Below, piece by piece: positions 1 through 7,141 of a stretch of DNA of 21,995 nt. The DNA is taken from positions 1 to 21,995 of the forward strand of contig CAZMCN010000019.1 in the NCBI GenBank assembly GCA_964564845.1. The letters run 5' to 3'. The position numbers and the translations under genes are program-made. The notes under the pieces were generated by a model that saw only the letters and a list, made by a program, of their open reading frames with translations, ran no database searches and was not told the origin of the DNA. Position 1 is the first letter of the stretch. Each line of letters starts with the position of its first letter. Origin of the DNA: CAYXPG01 sp964564845. Lineage in GTDB: Bacteria > Planctomycetota > Phycisphaerae > Sedimentisphaerales > Anaerobacaceae.

Positions 1-133
1 TTTGTATCAGAATGCCGATGATTAATCCTGTTGCGGCGAACAGCAGGGGGGCTGTGCTTATGATTTGCCTGTGAAAATCCCTCCCGGCAAACTGCTTATC
101 AATCAGGGCTAATTTCCGCTGTATGTTATCCAT
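1..133 (-). CDS. N-terminal fragment of a membrane protein, possibly ComEC-like (partial)
   Basis: Only the first 44 codons lie in the window; the gene continues beyond base 1. It starts at an ATG (131-133), 33 bp after the cysteine peptidase stop codon, and GGGGAG lies just upstream as a ribosome binding site. The visible protein begins MDNIQRKLALIDKQFAGRDF and then becomes hydrophobic (PLLFAATGLIIGILIQ), consistent with a cytoplasmic leader followed by a first membrane helix. This pattern recalls the N-terminus of planctomycete ComEC/Rec2 DNA-uptake channel proteins, but that is a recollection of style and no ComEC motif is visible in so short a piece. It is probably co-transcribed with the peptidase gene upstream. 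Confidence 0.4.
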   Translation of the reverse strand, partial: MDNIQRKLALIDKQFAGRDFHRQIISTAPLLFAATGLIIGILIQ

Positions 134-166
134 ATTCTCCCCTGCAGGTCTGCCGCACTTTTCAGT

Positions 167-1405
167 TCATTTTGTCATTTTATTTTGTACTATCAAATCC
201 AACTTATTAGCTATGTCAGAAGGCAGTGAGCGTTTGTTAATCATGACGGCAACTGTCTTTAATCTAAAATATGACCGTGAAAGATAAACGTAACCTTTGT
301 TTTTTCTATCGGTACCAAACGAGTCTTTGGCAAGGTAAAATTTGGTACCGTTTTGGTCATAAGCTATACCTACGATGTGCATTGAATGGTCGTCTGTAGT
401 AGTGAAGTTATCAAAATTTTCCTGCCTCATTTGCTGTGTAATTTCCTTTTCTTTTACAGGTTCGACAATTTTTTCATCTTTTTCTTGTTTGGTTTTGTCT
501 TCCCATTCCTTCAAAGGGACGATACCGTATCCGGTTTTGGTGCCTGAATAATCTCTTTCGCTGGTGTCACCGGCGAAGACGATGGAAAAGCCGTTTTTGA
601 TAGCGGAATCCACGCTTCTTTCCAGCTCATCAATCGGCACATTATAATAATTGTCACCGCAGTCACACCCATAGTTGTCGGGGATTTCAAGTCTGAATTT
701 CTGATAAAAAGGGTGGTGTGTATATGACGTCAATTCGATGTAGTCATCCGGATTTAATTTAAGATAATCGCTTGCAAAACTTTTGGGAGTATATTGCCTG
801 CCTTTATAATGAAAGGTTTCAGGAAGCCGGCCAAGATAAGCATCCAGCACAGCCTCAAAGGCTTTTTTCCACTTCGGTGTTACTGCCAAACTGCGTTCTT
901 TAAAGGACGAGCCGCTTCTTTTCAATATTGCGTCCAGCATTGCTTTTAGAACCGCGGCCATTTCCTCATGATTGGGCTTGTTCTGATAAACAGGATTGCC
1001 GGTATAGACATTTTCCGGCACGATGCCGTACCGGCGGATGATATCAATTACATTGTGGTTGAGCCACCCTCGTCCAAAGTTCGTCTTTCCGTGCAGCCTT
1101 ATGTAATTGTTCGCTTTCTGGAGGAATGCATGCCGGACAATAAACATCTCAGACAGGTCGATTTCTTCTGACTTCTGTCTGATGAATTCCGATTCCAGAA
1201 AAGATATTGTTGAAAAGCACCAGCAGGCGCTTGTCTTATACTGATTTTTCACAGGCGTCCGTTTAGCCTCATACTTAGTCGCAAATATATAGGCTGGTTT
1301 TTCTTCTTTTTTGTTTTGTTCTTCTGTTTTTTGTGCGTATGTGAGCGATTGAGTAAGAGCGGTAATAAGTAAGATAACTATTAAACGAAAACCTTTTCCA
1401 GTCAT
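167..1405 (-). CDS. Secreted C1-family cysteine peptidase, bleomycin hydrolase-like
   Basis: A 412-residue papain-fold peptidase, expected outside the cytoplasmic membrane. Residues 1-24 form a signal peptide with a likely cleavage after TYA. The oxyanion Gln55 and catalytic Cys61 lie in KNQYKTSACWCFS, at the Gln-Cys spacing of papain, and the catalytic His340 lies in TTTDDHSMHIVGIA. The long insert between Cys and His, with LSEMFIVRHA, YTPKSF and a Thr-Thr-Asp-Asp-His block, resembles the bleomycin hydrolase/aminopeptidase C branch (C1B). The third catalytic position, normally Asn in KNSWG, reads KDSFG (Asp361), which may lower or change activity. AAGGAG at 1414-1419 precedes the ATG. The gene lies 64 bp after serS and 33 bp before the next gene. 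Substrate is not predictable. Confidence 0.85.
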   Translation of the reverse strand: MTGKGFRLIVILLITALTQSLTYAQKTEEQNKKEEKPAYIFATKYEAKRTPVKNQYKTSACWCFSTISFLESEFIRQKSEEIDLSEMFIVRHAFLQKANNYIRLHGKTNFGRGWLNHNVIDIIRRYGIVPENVYTGNPVYQNKPNHEEMAAVLKAMLDAILKRSGSSFKERSLAVTPKWKKAFEAVLDAYLGRLPETFHYKGRQYTPKSFASDYLKLNPDDYIELTSYTHHPFYQKFRLEIPDNYGCDCGDNYYNVPIDELERSVDSAIKNGFSIVFAGDTSERDYSGTKTGYGIVPLKEWEDKTKQEKDEKIVEPVKEKEITQQMRQENFDNFTTTDDHSMHIVGIAYDQNGTKFYLAKDSFGTDRKNKGYVYLSRSYFRLKTVAVMINKRSLPSDIANKLDLIVQNKMTK

Positions 1406-1469
1406 TTTTTATGCTCCTTACGAAGGCCCCGTTTGTTTTTTTAAAAGCAAGCAGGGCGATTAGACAGAT

Positions 1470-2768
1470 TTACTGTTCAGACTTTATGATTTTTTCTTTG
1501 CCGTTCATATACGGTTGAAAGGCCTTTGGTATTGTTACCGAGCCATCAGCATTTTGGTAAAGCTCCAATATGGGTATCAGTATTCGAGGTGAGGCGATAA
1601 CGGTGTTATTCAAAGTATGGCAGAAATTAATTTTCGATTTTCGATTTTCGATTTTCGATTTGCTTTCTCTGTATCGAAGGTTCATACGTCTTGCCTGAAA
1701 GTCATAGAGTTTGCTTGCGCTGTGTGTTTCGCAGTAATTGTTTCGCGATGGCATCCAGGTTTCGATATCGAATTTTTTTGCCTGGCCTCTGCCGAGGTCG
1801 CCGGTGCAGACGTTGACAACACGGTAGGGCAGCTCCAGTGCCTGCATTACGGCCTCGGCATTGGCTAGAATCTCATTGTGGAACTTATTGCTCTCTTCGG
1901 CGCTGTTTTTACAGATAACCACCTGCTCAACCTTGTCAAACTGATGGATTCTGTATAGCCCATAAGTATCCTTTCCGGCAGCGCCGGCTTCGCGTCTGAA
2001 ACAGCTCGACAGTGCAACATATTTCTTCGGCAGCTCATCAGCGTTTAGTATTTCGCCGTAATGGTAAGCTGTTAACGGCACCTCCGCCGTCCCGGCCAGA
2101 TAGAGTTGGTCTTTTTCCATTCGGTACGTCTGCTCTTCGGCGCCTGGGAAAAAACCTGTGCCCGTCATTGCTTCGTCCTTCATAAGCATCGGCACCGACA
2201 ACGGCTCATAACCCTTCTCGACCATACAATCCATTGCAAAGCGCAGAACCGCCCAGTGCAACAGTGCGCCATCACCTTTTAGAAAGTAGTTTCTCGTCCC
2301 TGCTAATTTGACGCCTCGCTCAATATCTATAATACCCAGAGCCAGTCCTAATTGGACGTGGTCTTTGGGCTCGAAATCGAACTGGCGTATTTCGCCTTCT
2401 TTTCTTATCTCAACATTTTCCGTATCGTCTTTACCGATTGGCACATCGTCATCGGCCGGCTGCGGTACAAACAACAACAGTGCATTAAGTTCCGGCTGCA
2501 GCTTCTTAATTTTCTCATCGTAGTCAGCTTCACGCTCTTTCAATTGCGATAACTGCGCCAATGCAGACTGTTTTTCATTGCCGGACAGTTTAGGAATGGA
2601 TTTACCTATACGGTTTTTGTCGGTAAGAATTTGCTGAAGCGCTGTTTTAGACGTCGTCAGTTGCCCATAGACTTCGAGCAGTTTATCAATATCCACATCA
2701 AAGCCTTTGTCTTTAGCAGCTTTTTTGAATTTATCCCGATTTTTTCTTATCTCTTTTATATCTATCAT
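1470..2768 (-). CDS. serS: Seryl-tRNA synthetase
   Basis: Charges tRNA-Ser with serine (and tRNA-Sec where present) in the cytoplasm. At 432 residues it has the usual length. The N-terminal coiled-coil arm spans about residues 1-105. The class II core follows: TAE (227-229), motif 2 around FRREAGAAGKDTYG (257-270), DFQARR (356-361), and motif 3 at LNNTVIASPRILIPILE (386-402), the NNT...SPR form also seen in Thermus-type enzymes. Between DFQARRMNLRYR and CHTLNNT the loop is about seven residues longer than in Thermus. The extra residues (about 368-380, rich in Ser, Lys, Ile) are encoded by a tandem heptamer repeat at 1631-1661. The reading frame stays open and all catalytic motifs are present, so the enzyme is probably functional. 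A hairpin (2786-2805) sits just upstream of the start. Confidence 0.95.
   Translation of the reverse strand: MIDIKEIRKNRDKFKKAAKDKGFDVDIDKLLEVYGQLTTSKTALQQILTDKNRIGKSIPKLSGNEKQSALAQLSQLKEREADYDEKIKKLQPELNALLLFVPQPADDDVPIGKDDTENVEIRKEGEIRQFDFEPKDHVQLGLALGIIDIERGVKLAGTRNYFLKGDGALLHWAVLRFAMDCMVEKGYEPLSVPMLMKDEAMTGTGFFPGAEEQTYRMEKDQLYLAGTAEVPLTAYHYGEILNADELPKKYVALSSCFRREAGAAGKDTYGLYRIHQFDKVEQVVICKNSAEESNKFHNEILANAEAVMQALELPYRVVNVCTGDLGRGQAKKFDIETWMPSRNNYCETHSASKLYDFQARRMNLRYRESKSKIENRKSKINFCHTLNNTVIASPRILIPILELYQNADGSVTIPKAFQPYMNGKEKIIKSEQ
1631..1661. repeat. Tandem heptamer (TTTTCGA)x4 inside serS
   Basis: Four perfect copies of TTTTCGA (1631-1637, 1638-1644, 1645-1651, 1652-1658) followed by TTT. 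Three units equal 21 bp, so the tract reads as a seven-residue periodic peptide (S-K-I-E-N-R-K) in the serS frame without breaking it. The unit resembles the intergenic TTTTGAT/ATTTGAT array at 20461-20488. Confidence 0.9.
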
Positions 2769-2785
2769 TTCTCTGTGTTCTCTCT

Positions 2786-2805
2786 CTGAACCGCTTCTGG
2801 TTCAG
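2786..2805 (-). other. Hairpin between the FabF-like gene and serS
   Basis: Inverted repeat CTGAACC (2786-2792), loop GCTTCT, GGTTCAG (2799-2805). On the minus strand it precedes serS by 17 bp and is followed by AGAGAGAGAACACAGAGAA, not by a T run, so it is not a standard terminator. A similar arrangement of a hairpin, GGTTCA and AACACAGAGAA is present on the plus strand at 7228-7263. Confidence 0.55.
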
Positions 2806-2840
2806 GGTCTGTGGCCTCTGTGGCTATAATTTCAATCTTA

Positions 2841-4169
2841 TTACTCTGCGGCTTTATATCGCTTAACGATCACAACGTTATTTTGACCGCCGAAGCCGAA
2901 GGACTCGTTAATAACGATATTAACATTGCACTTTCGCGGCTCATTCGGCACATAATCCAAATCAAGCTGTGGGTCAGGGTCATTCAGGTTCGTTGTCGGT
3001 GGCAGAGTATTGTTTTGTATCGCCAGAACACAGCTAATCAATTCTGCTGCGCCTGCGGCTCCGATTAAATGTCCGAGCATACTCTTGACACTGCTGGCAG
3101 GGGTGTTTTTCGCCTTTTCCTTAAAGACTGTTTTAATTGCCTTGGTCTCTATCGAATCGTTTTCCACCGTACTTGTGCCGTGCGTGTTAATATAATCTAT
3201 GTCTTTGTAGCTAAGCCCTGCATCGGCCAGCGCAGCAGTTATTGCCTGTATTGCCCCTCTGCCATCCTCGTGCATATCCGTAATTCTGAATGCGTCAGAA
3301 CTGCTGCCATAGCCGATGACCTCAGCCAAGATTTTCACTCCCCGTTTTTTCGCTGAATCGAGGGATTCGAGAATCAATATCGCTGCCCCTTCACCAAGGA
3401 TAAACCCATCTCTACTGGCAGTAAAGGGTCTGGATGCCGTCTGGGGGCTGTCATTTCTTGTTGAAAGGGCGGTAAGGCGATTAAAACCCATAAGTCCCAG
3501 TGGGTGTATCATCGAATGGGCACCGCCTGTAATCATAATCTCGGCGGCGCCTTTACGAATGAGCATCATTGCTTCGCCCGCCGCCTGGGTGCTGGCTGCA
3601 CAGGCGGTAAGACAGCTTCTTGTCGGTCCGCGGGCGCCGGTAAGCATTGCGATATGAGCGGCCGGCATATTCGGCTCCTGCTCAAGCTCACACATCGGGT
3701 CCATCCGGCCGAACGCCACTTCTGCCCACTTGCCCCAGTCCATCCGGTGGTTTTCATCGTCCCAGGCCTTTACTATGGCCTCGAAAAACACATCGTTATC
3801 AACAGAGCCTTCGCCTGCCCCCAGATAAATTCCCATTTTTGTGCGGTCTATATTATCGGCCGGCTCGTCGGTTTCAATGTCAATCCCGGCCTGCCGGCAG
3901 GCCTGGGTAGTTGCGCCGATGGCAAAGCCGCTGCCCCTGTTGCTGTACTTGTGAAGGTGTGGGTTTTTTGTATATTTCGACAGGTCGTAATTTTTAACTT
4001 CTGCACTAAAGGTGCTTGGGAACGTCGAAGCATCAAAAATGGTCGTTTTTGCCACTCCGCTTTTTCCATTCATCATCGCCTGCCAGACGGTCTCTACATC
4101 GTGCCCCAGAGGAGAGACGATACCCATACCGGTTATTACAACACGCTTTGTGGTATCTTTTTCAATCAT
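2841..4169 (-). CDS. Beta-ketoacyl-[ACP] synthase, FabF (KAS II) type
   Basis: Performs decarboxylative Claisen condensation of malonyl-ACP with an acyl-enzyme in the cytoplasm. The 442-residue length suits the family. The active site is complete: Cys190 in TACAAST, His330 in INTHGTST, Lys362 and His367 in VKSMLGHLIGAAGA, and the C-terminal glycine loop SFGFGGQNN (423-431). It starts 28 bp after the stop of the second, aberrant synthase gene and is translated in the same direction, which suggests a paired condensing unit. Being next to ACP and two FabZ-like genes, it probably elongates a chain carried by that ACP. Primary fatty acid synthesis is possible, but the lack of fabG, fabD or fabH nearby favours a specialised product. 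No fabF symbol is given because the primary fabF may be elsewhere. Confidence 0.9.
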   Translation of the reverse strand: MIEKDTTKRVVITGMGIVSPLGHDVETVWQAMMNGKSGVAKTTIFDASTFPSTFSAEVKNYDLSKYTKNPHLHKYSNRGSGFAIGATTQACRQAGIDIETDEPADNIDRTKMGIYLGAGEGSVDNDVFFEAIVKAWDDENHRMDWGKWAEVAFGRMDPMCELEQEPNMPAAHIAMLTGARGPTRSCLTACAASTQAAGEAMMLIRKGAAEIMITGGAHSMIHPLGLMGFNRLTALSTRNDSPQTASRPFTASRDGFILGEGAAILILESLDSAKKRGVKILAEVIGYGSSSDAFRITDMHEDGRGAIQAITAALADAGLSYKDIDYINTHGTSTVENDSIETKAIKTVFKEKAKNTPASSVKSMLGHLIGAAGAAELISCVLAIQNNTLPPTTNLNDPDPQLDLDYVPNEPRKCNVNIVINESFGFGGQNNVVIVKRYKAAE

Positions 4170-4197
4170 TTATTTTACCGTCTCACTGTTAACATAT

Positions 4198-5511
4198 TCA
4201 CTCTGGCCGTTTCAGTACTATAGCTGCGGTTTGTCCGCCGTACGTATAGCTGCAGCACAGGACATAACGAATATTTATTTCCTGTGGTTGTTTAACAATA
4301 TTAAGAATGCAGCCTTCAGTTTTTTTGTCGCAGTTTTTCGCAGCCGGTATTTTACCCTCGTTCATCGCATAAACCGCAGCGATAACATCAAGCGCTCCAC
4401 TGGCCGCTCCTGTATTGCTGAGCATACTCTTGGTAGGCCAGACGGCTACTTTTGCTGCCGCCTCGCCCAGTGCCGCTTCGATTGCCGCCGCTTCAGCCCT
4501 GTCGTCGGCTGGGATTGCAGTCCCGTGCGGTATAATCAAATCCAAATCTTCAGGCCCGATTCCAGCATCGGCTATTGCCTTTTCCAAAGCTATTTGAAGC
4601 CCTTTGCCGTCCGGCTCAATATATTCGTATGCCGTATTTATACTACAGCTTTGACCTGCCCCGAGCACTTCGGCATAAATTTTTGCATCCCGACTCTGAG
4701 CGTTTTCGATAGTTTCCAGCACGACAATCCCCGCTGCTTCGCCGAAGACGGCGCCTTTTGCGTCGGCGTCGAAAGGTCTGCACGCCGAAGCCGGGTCATC
4801 ATTGTTGTCGGTTGCGGCCCTTTTCAGCAGGCACTGGCGAATCATCACTATTGGATTTACCTTTGCTTCGGCCCCTCCGGCCAGGGCAATGTCACTACCG
4901 CCGCGGGCCAGGACTTCAGCCGCTTCAATTATCGCCAAATGTCCGGACGTTTCGGCACAGGTGATGGTGTTGCTGGGCCCTTGAATATCGTGGATGATAC
5001 CTATATGGCAGGCCAACATATTAGGTAAGTATTTCAAAAGCCATAGTGGTGTTACCAATTCAAGGCCGTCTTTTCCCCACTTTTTAATATCGAATTTGCC
5101 GTCGGTAACACTCGCTGCCACCGCCGGCGCAAGCTCAACCAAATCACAGCTTATAAGGCCGGCCCCAAGGTTGATTGCGATGCGTGTGGGGTCCACATTG
5201 GCATTTTCAGCATTGATTCCCTTTGTAACAATCCCGCTGGAAATGAACGCTTCATTTGCCGCCACAACCGAGAGCTGAATATCTCTGGACATAAGCTTGA
5301 CGGATTTGCGAACGGTCTTTGGGACATACTGTTGTATTTTGAATTCGGGAACCTCACCGGCTAATTTGCAGGTAAATCCCACAGGGTCAAATGACTTGAT
5401 TTTATCTATTCCACATCTGCCGCCGCAGAGGCCCTGCCACATTTGGCTGCTGCTGATACCGAGAGGACTTATCGCCCCTAAACCGGTTATTACTACCCGA
5501 GGTGAACTCAC
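4198..5511 (-). CDS. Divergent beta-ketoacyl synthase-like protein with Cys-His-Asn active site
   Basis: A 437-residue protein of the FabF/thiolase fold. The start is GTG (5509-5511), overlapping the TAG of the upstream hotdog gene by one base (TAGTG); GGAG at 5520-5523 lies 8 nt before it. The nucleophile Cys185 is kept (ITCAETSG), as are His329 (IIPHGTA) and Lys361, but the second active-site His of the GHxxGA motif is Asn366 (TKSMLSNTGAASGA). The C-terminal loop is SYTYGGQ rather than the usual SFGFGG. Chain-length factors of type II polyketide synthases lose the Cys instead, so this is not a typical one. It may be a non-elongating or altered partner that forms a heterodimer with the canonical synthase downstream, or an active enzyme with a KAS III-like triad. 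Translational coupling to the hotdog gene is likely. Confidence 0.8.
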   Translation of the reverse strand: MSSPRVVITGLGAISPLGISSSQMWQGLCGGRCGIDKIKSFDPVGFTCKLAGEVPEFKIQQYVPKTVRKSVKLMSRDIQLSVVAANEAFISSGIVTKGINAENANVDPTRIAINLGAGLISCDLVELAPAVAASVTDGKFDIKKWGKDGLELVTPLWLLKYLPNMLACHIGIIHDIQGPSNTITCAETSGHLAIIEAAEVLARGGSDIALAGGAEAKVNPIVMIRQCLLKRAATDNNDDPASACRPFDADAKGAVFGEAAGIVVLETIENAQSRDAKIYAEVLGAGQSCSINTAYEYIEPDGKGLQIALEKAIADAGIGPEDLDLIIPHGTAIPADDRAEAAAIEAALGEAAAKVAVWPTKSMLSNTGAASGALDVIAAVYAMNEGKIPAAKNCDKKTEGCILNIVKQPQEINIRYVLCCSYTYGGQTAAIVLKRPE

Positions 5512-5987
5512 TATTGCGTCTCCGAAAGGGCTATACCCTGCAGAAGCGACTTAAACATATCGGTGAAGACAAAGTTTTCCTCCGGGAATTTTTTACCTGA
5601 AATGTTTTTGTCTATATGGCTGAACATCAAATCTATCTCTGCGATTACTTTATCCAAACACGTTATTTTACCTTTTGTGCTTGCCGCTTCGGCTGTAAGT
5701 GTTTCAATCTCGGTAGCCAGTTTTATCGTATCGCCGGGCCTTACGTAATCAGAGAAAACCGCTTTTTTTATCTTTGCGAGGATAACTTTTTCCTGAAATC
5801 CCCTTGCCTGGCCGACAAGTATCCCCGCCGTCTGCGCCATTGCTTCAATCATTAAGGTCTCCGGCATAACGGGAAAGCCCGGAAAGTGGTCGTGAAGATG
5901 TTCTTCGGCAAGCGTAACATTTTTTACAGCTATGGCGCGCCTGCCGCTTTCAAACTCAACAAATTTATCTATCCAAATCCAACGCAT
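5511..5987 (-). CDS. FabZ-like hotdog-fold dehydratase/thioesterase 1
   Basis: A 158-residue hotdog protein. The FabZ catalytic pair is visible: His34 in HFPGFPVMP and Glu48 in LMIEAMAQ. A standard FabZ dehydrates 3-hydroxyacyl-ACP to trans-2-enoyl-ACP. The Gly that normally follows the Pro in this loop (PGVL) is Glu here (PETL), next to the active site, so activity may differ. A weak AAAG precedes the ATG. It shares an N-terminal pattern (MRxIxID, His34, Glu48) with the second hotdog protein at 6526-6990, so they are paralogues. It overlaps the next gene by one base. Confidence 0.85.
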   Translation of the reverse strand: MRWIWIDKFVEFESGRRAIAVKNVTLAEEHLHDHFPGFPVMPETLMIEAMAQTAGILVGQARGFQEKVILAKIKKAVFSDYVRPGDTIKLATEIETLTAEAASTKGKITCLDKVIAEIDLMFSHIDKNISGKKFPEENFVFTDMFKSLLQGIALSETQ

Positions 5988-6068
5988 CTTTATATTGTTT
6001 TATATTGGGCAGCGTACACTACGTTACGCATTTTTCACACAATATCAAACACATAAAACTGACAACCC

Positions 6069-6464
6069 TTAGGCGGCATTCAGCTTGGTTTCCACGTAAT
6101 TTACAACCGAGTTAACTGTGAACAAGTCCCCCAGTTTGTTGATATCAGGGTCGTTCTCAAATTCAGCGAAATCGGTATGCGGCATTGCCTTTTTCAACTC
6201 AGCCAATCCTTTTTCAGTCAACTTGCCGTTGTCGACAAAATCAGGATTGCTCATCATGTTTTCAACAGGAAACAATTCTTCTCTTGGAATTTTAATTCCA
6301 AAGGCCTTTTCCAATCGAAATACTATGTCCAGAAAGTCAATGCTCTCGGCTCCCAAATCTCCCATTAAGGTTGCTTCGGCCGTAACCTCATCGTCATCGA
6401 GTCCCAGTGCATCGACCATAACTCCCTGAACGTCCTGAAAAATCTCGTCCCGACTCATTGCCAT
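6069..6464 (-). CDS. Acyl carrier protein with an internal insertion
   Basis: A 131-residue carrier protein. The phosphopantetheine attachment serine is Ser41 in LGAESIDFLDIVFRLEKAFG, the usual helix II motif. A typical ACP has about 80 residues. Here roughly 50 extra residues (about 63-112, containing two acidic/lysine-rich stretches) lie between the IPREELF segment and the final helix (FTVNSVVNYVETKL). The N- and C-terminal parts both match ACP, so this is an insertion and not a fusion. The start is decided by a strong AGGAGGT (6472-6478) placed 7 nt before the first of two in-frame ATGs. Flanked by hotdog dehydratases and followed by two synthases, it presumably carries their substrate. 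Confidence 0.9.
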   Translation of the reverse strand: MAMSRDEIFQDVQGVMVDALGLDDDEVTAEATLMGDLGAESIDFLDIVFRLEKAFGIKIPREELFPVENMMSNPDFVDNGKLTEKGLAELKKAMPHTDFAEFENDPDINKLGDLFTVNSVVNYVETKLNAA

Positions 6465-6471
6465 ATTTTTT

Positions 6472-6478
6472 ACCTCCT
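6472..6478 (-). promoter_or_regulatory. Consensus ribosome binding site of the ACP gene
   Basis: AGGAGGT on the minus strand, 7 nt before ATG 6462-6464. It is the best Shine-Dalgarno match I saw in the window and contrasts with the neighbouring hotdog gene, whose start codon has a repeat array in the same place. Confidence 0.8.
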
Positions 6479-6501
6479 GTATTTCTATTTACTTTGTCTA
6501 T

Positions 6502-6528
6502 GAACCACGAACTACGAACTACGAACTA
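6502..6528. repeat. Tandem heptamer (GAACTAC), about 4 units, at the stop codon of hotdog gene 2
   Basis: Units GAACCAC, GAACTAC, GAACTAC and GAACTA run from 6502 to 6528 on the plus strand. The last unit supplies the TAG stop (6526-6528, minus strand) of the hotdog gene. The array is the inverted complement of the TAGTTCG array on the other side of that gene (6994-7063). Confidence 0.9.
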
Positions 6529-6990
6529 TCTTAGCAGTTTCCACCTTTTCTTCATATCTTCAATAATTTTGGCGTCCACTGCTGCCATTGCCGGGTCTTC
6601 ATCCGCCAGATTAAAGTGTCTTAATCCGAATTTTGCTTCCACGATTTTTTCGCCGTCAGATACACCGGAGCTGGTAAAGCTGCTGACGTTTTCCTCGATT
6701 GTCTTTGCATCGACGGTATATTCTATTTGTGAGCCCGGCGCCACAAAACTCTTATATTTTACATTTTTTGCCTGTTCAAGCAATACCATACTGTGCGCAA
6801 AATTTTCCGCTTCCCGCACCAGCCACGAGGCCGACTCGATTAATCCTTCCAGCAGCAGCACTCCAGGCAGCACCGGAAACGCCGGAAAATGGTCTGCCAG
6901 ATATTCTTCAGCCAGAGAGACGGCCTTGACCGCCTTTATTTGCTTTCCCGGCTCGAGCGAAACAATCCTGTCAATTAAGATAAATCGCAT
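6526..6990 (-). CDS. FabZ-like hotdog-fold dehydratase/thioesterase 2
   Basis: A 154-residue hotdog protein with His34 (DHFPAFPVLPG) and Glu48 (LLLEGLIE), the FabZ catalytic pair. The PGVLLLE loop is closer to FabZ than that of its paralogue, although AMAQ is replaced by GLIE. The C-terminal half is more hydrophilic and ends in KKRWKLLR. It is the first gene of the minus-strand lipid run. There is no Shine-Dalgarno: a 112-bp heptamer array ends 3 bp before the ATG (6988-6990). A related inverted array covers its stop codon, so the gene is bracketed by matching inverted arrays. Dehydration of a 3-hydroxyacyl-ACP is the best guess; a thioesterase role is possible. Confidence 0.8.
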   Translation of the reverse strand: MRFILIDRIVSLEPGKQIKAVKAVSLAEEYLADHFPAFPVLPGVLLLEGLIESASWLVREAENFAHSMVLLEQAKNVKYKSFVAPGSQIEYTVDAKTIEENVSSFTSSGVSDGEKIVEAKFGLRHFNLADEDPAMAAVDAKIIEDMKKRWKLLR

Positions 6991-6993
6991 AGT

Positions 6994-7105
6994 TAGTTCG
7001 TTGTTCGTAGTTCATAGTTCGTAGTTCATTGTTCGTAGTTCATTGTTCGTAGTTCATAGTTTATAGCAATACGCAATACGCACGATGCAATACGATATAC
7101 GAGAT
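6994..7105. repeat. Array of sixteen 7-bp units upstream of hotdog gene 2
   Basis: Strict period 7 over 112 bp. Ten units of the TAGTTCG/TAGTTCA/TTGTTCG type (6994-7063) are followed by six of the ACGCAAT/ATGCAAT/ACGATAT/ACGAGAT type (7064-7105). It ends 3 bp from the start codon of the hotdog gene. The second sub-type shares TACGAGATA-like units with the array before the P-type ATPase gene (13898-13925). There are no spacers, so it is not a CRISPR array; it resembles the heptanucleotide short tandem repeats (STRR) known from cyanobacteria. Confidence 0.92.
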
Positions 7106-7141
7106 GCAATTGTTTTTCCAGCCTTTTTTCGCTCTTTTCGT

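Noticed and set aside
2786..2805. Intrinsic terminator between the ketoacyl synthase gene and serS
   Set aside because: The hairpin is sound but is followed by a purine-rich AGAGAG tract, not a U tract, on the transcribed strand.
3504..5028. Long plus-strand open frames opposite the two ketoacyl synthase genes
   Set aside because: They are antisense to genes with complete family motifs and show no recognisable domain; they follow from codon bias on the other strand.
6994..7105. Possible CRISPR array
   Set aside because: The repeats are 7 bp and contiguous, with no unique spacers and no cas genes in the window.
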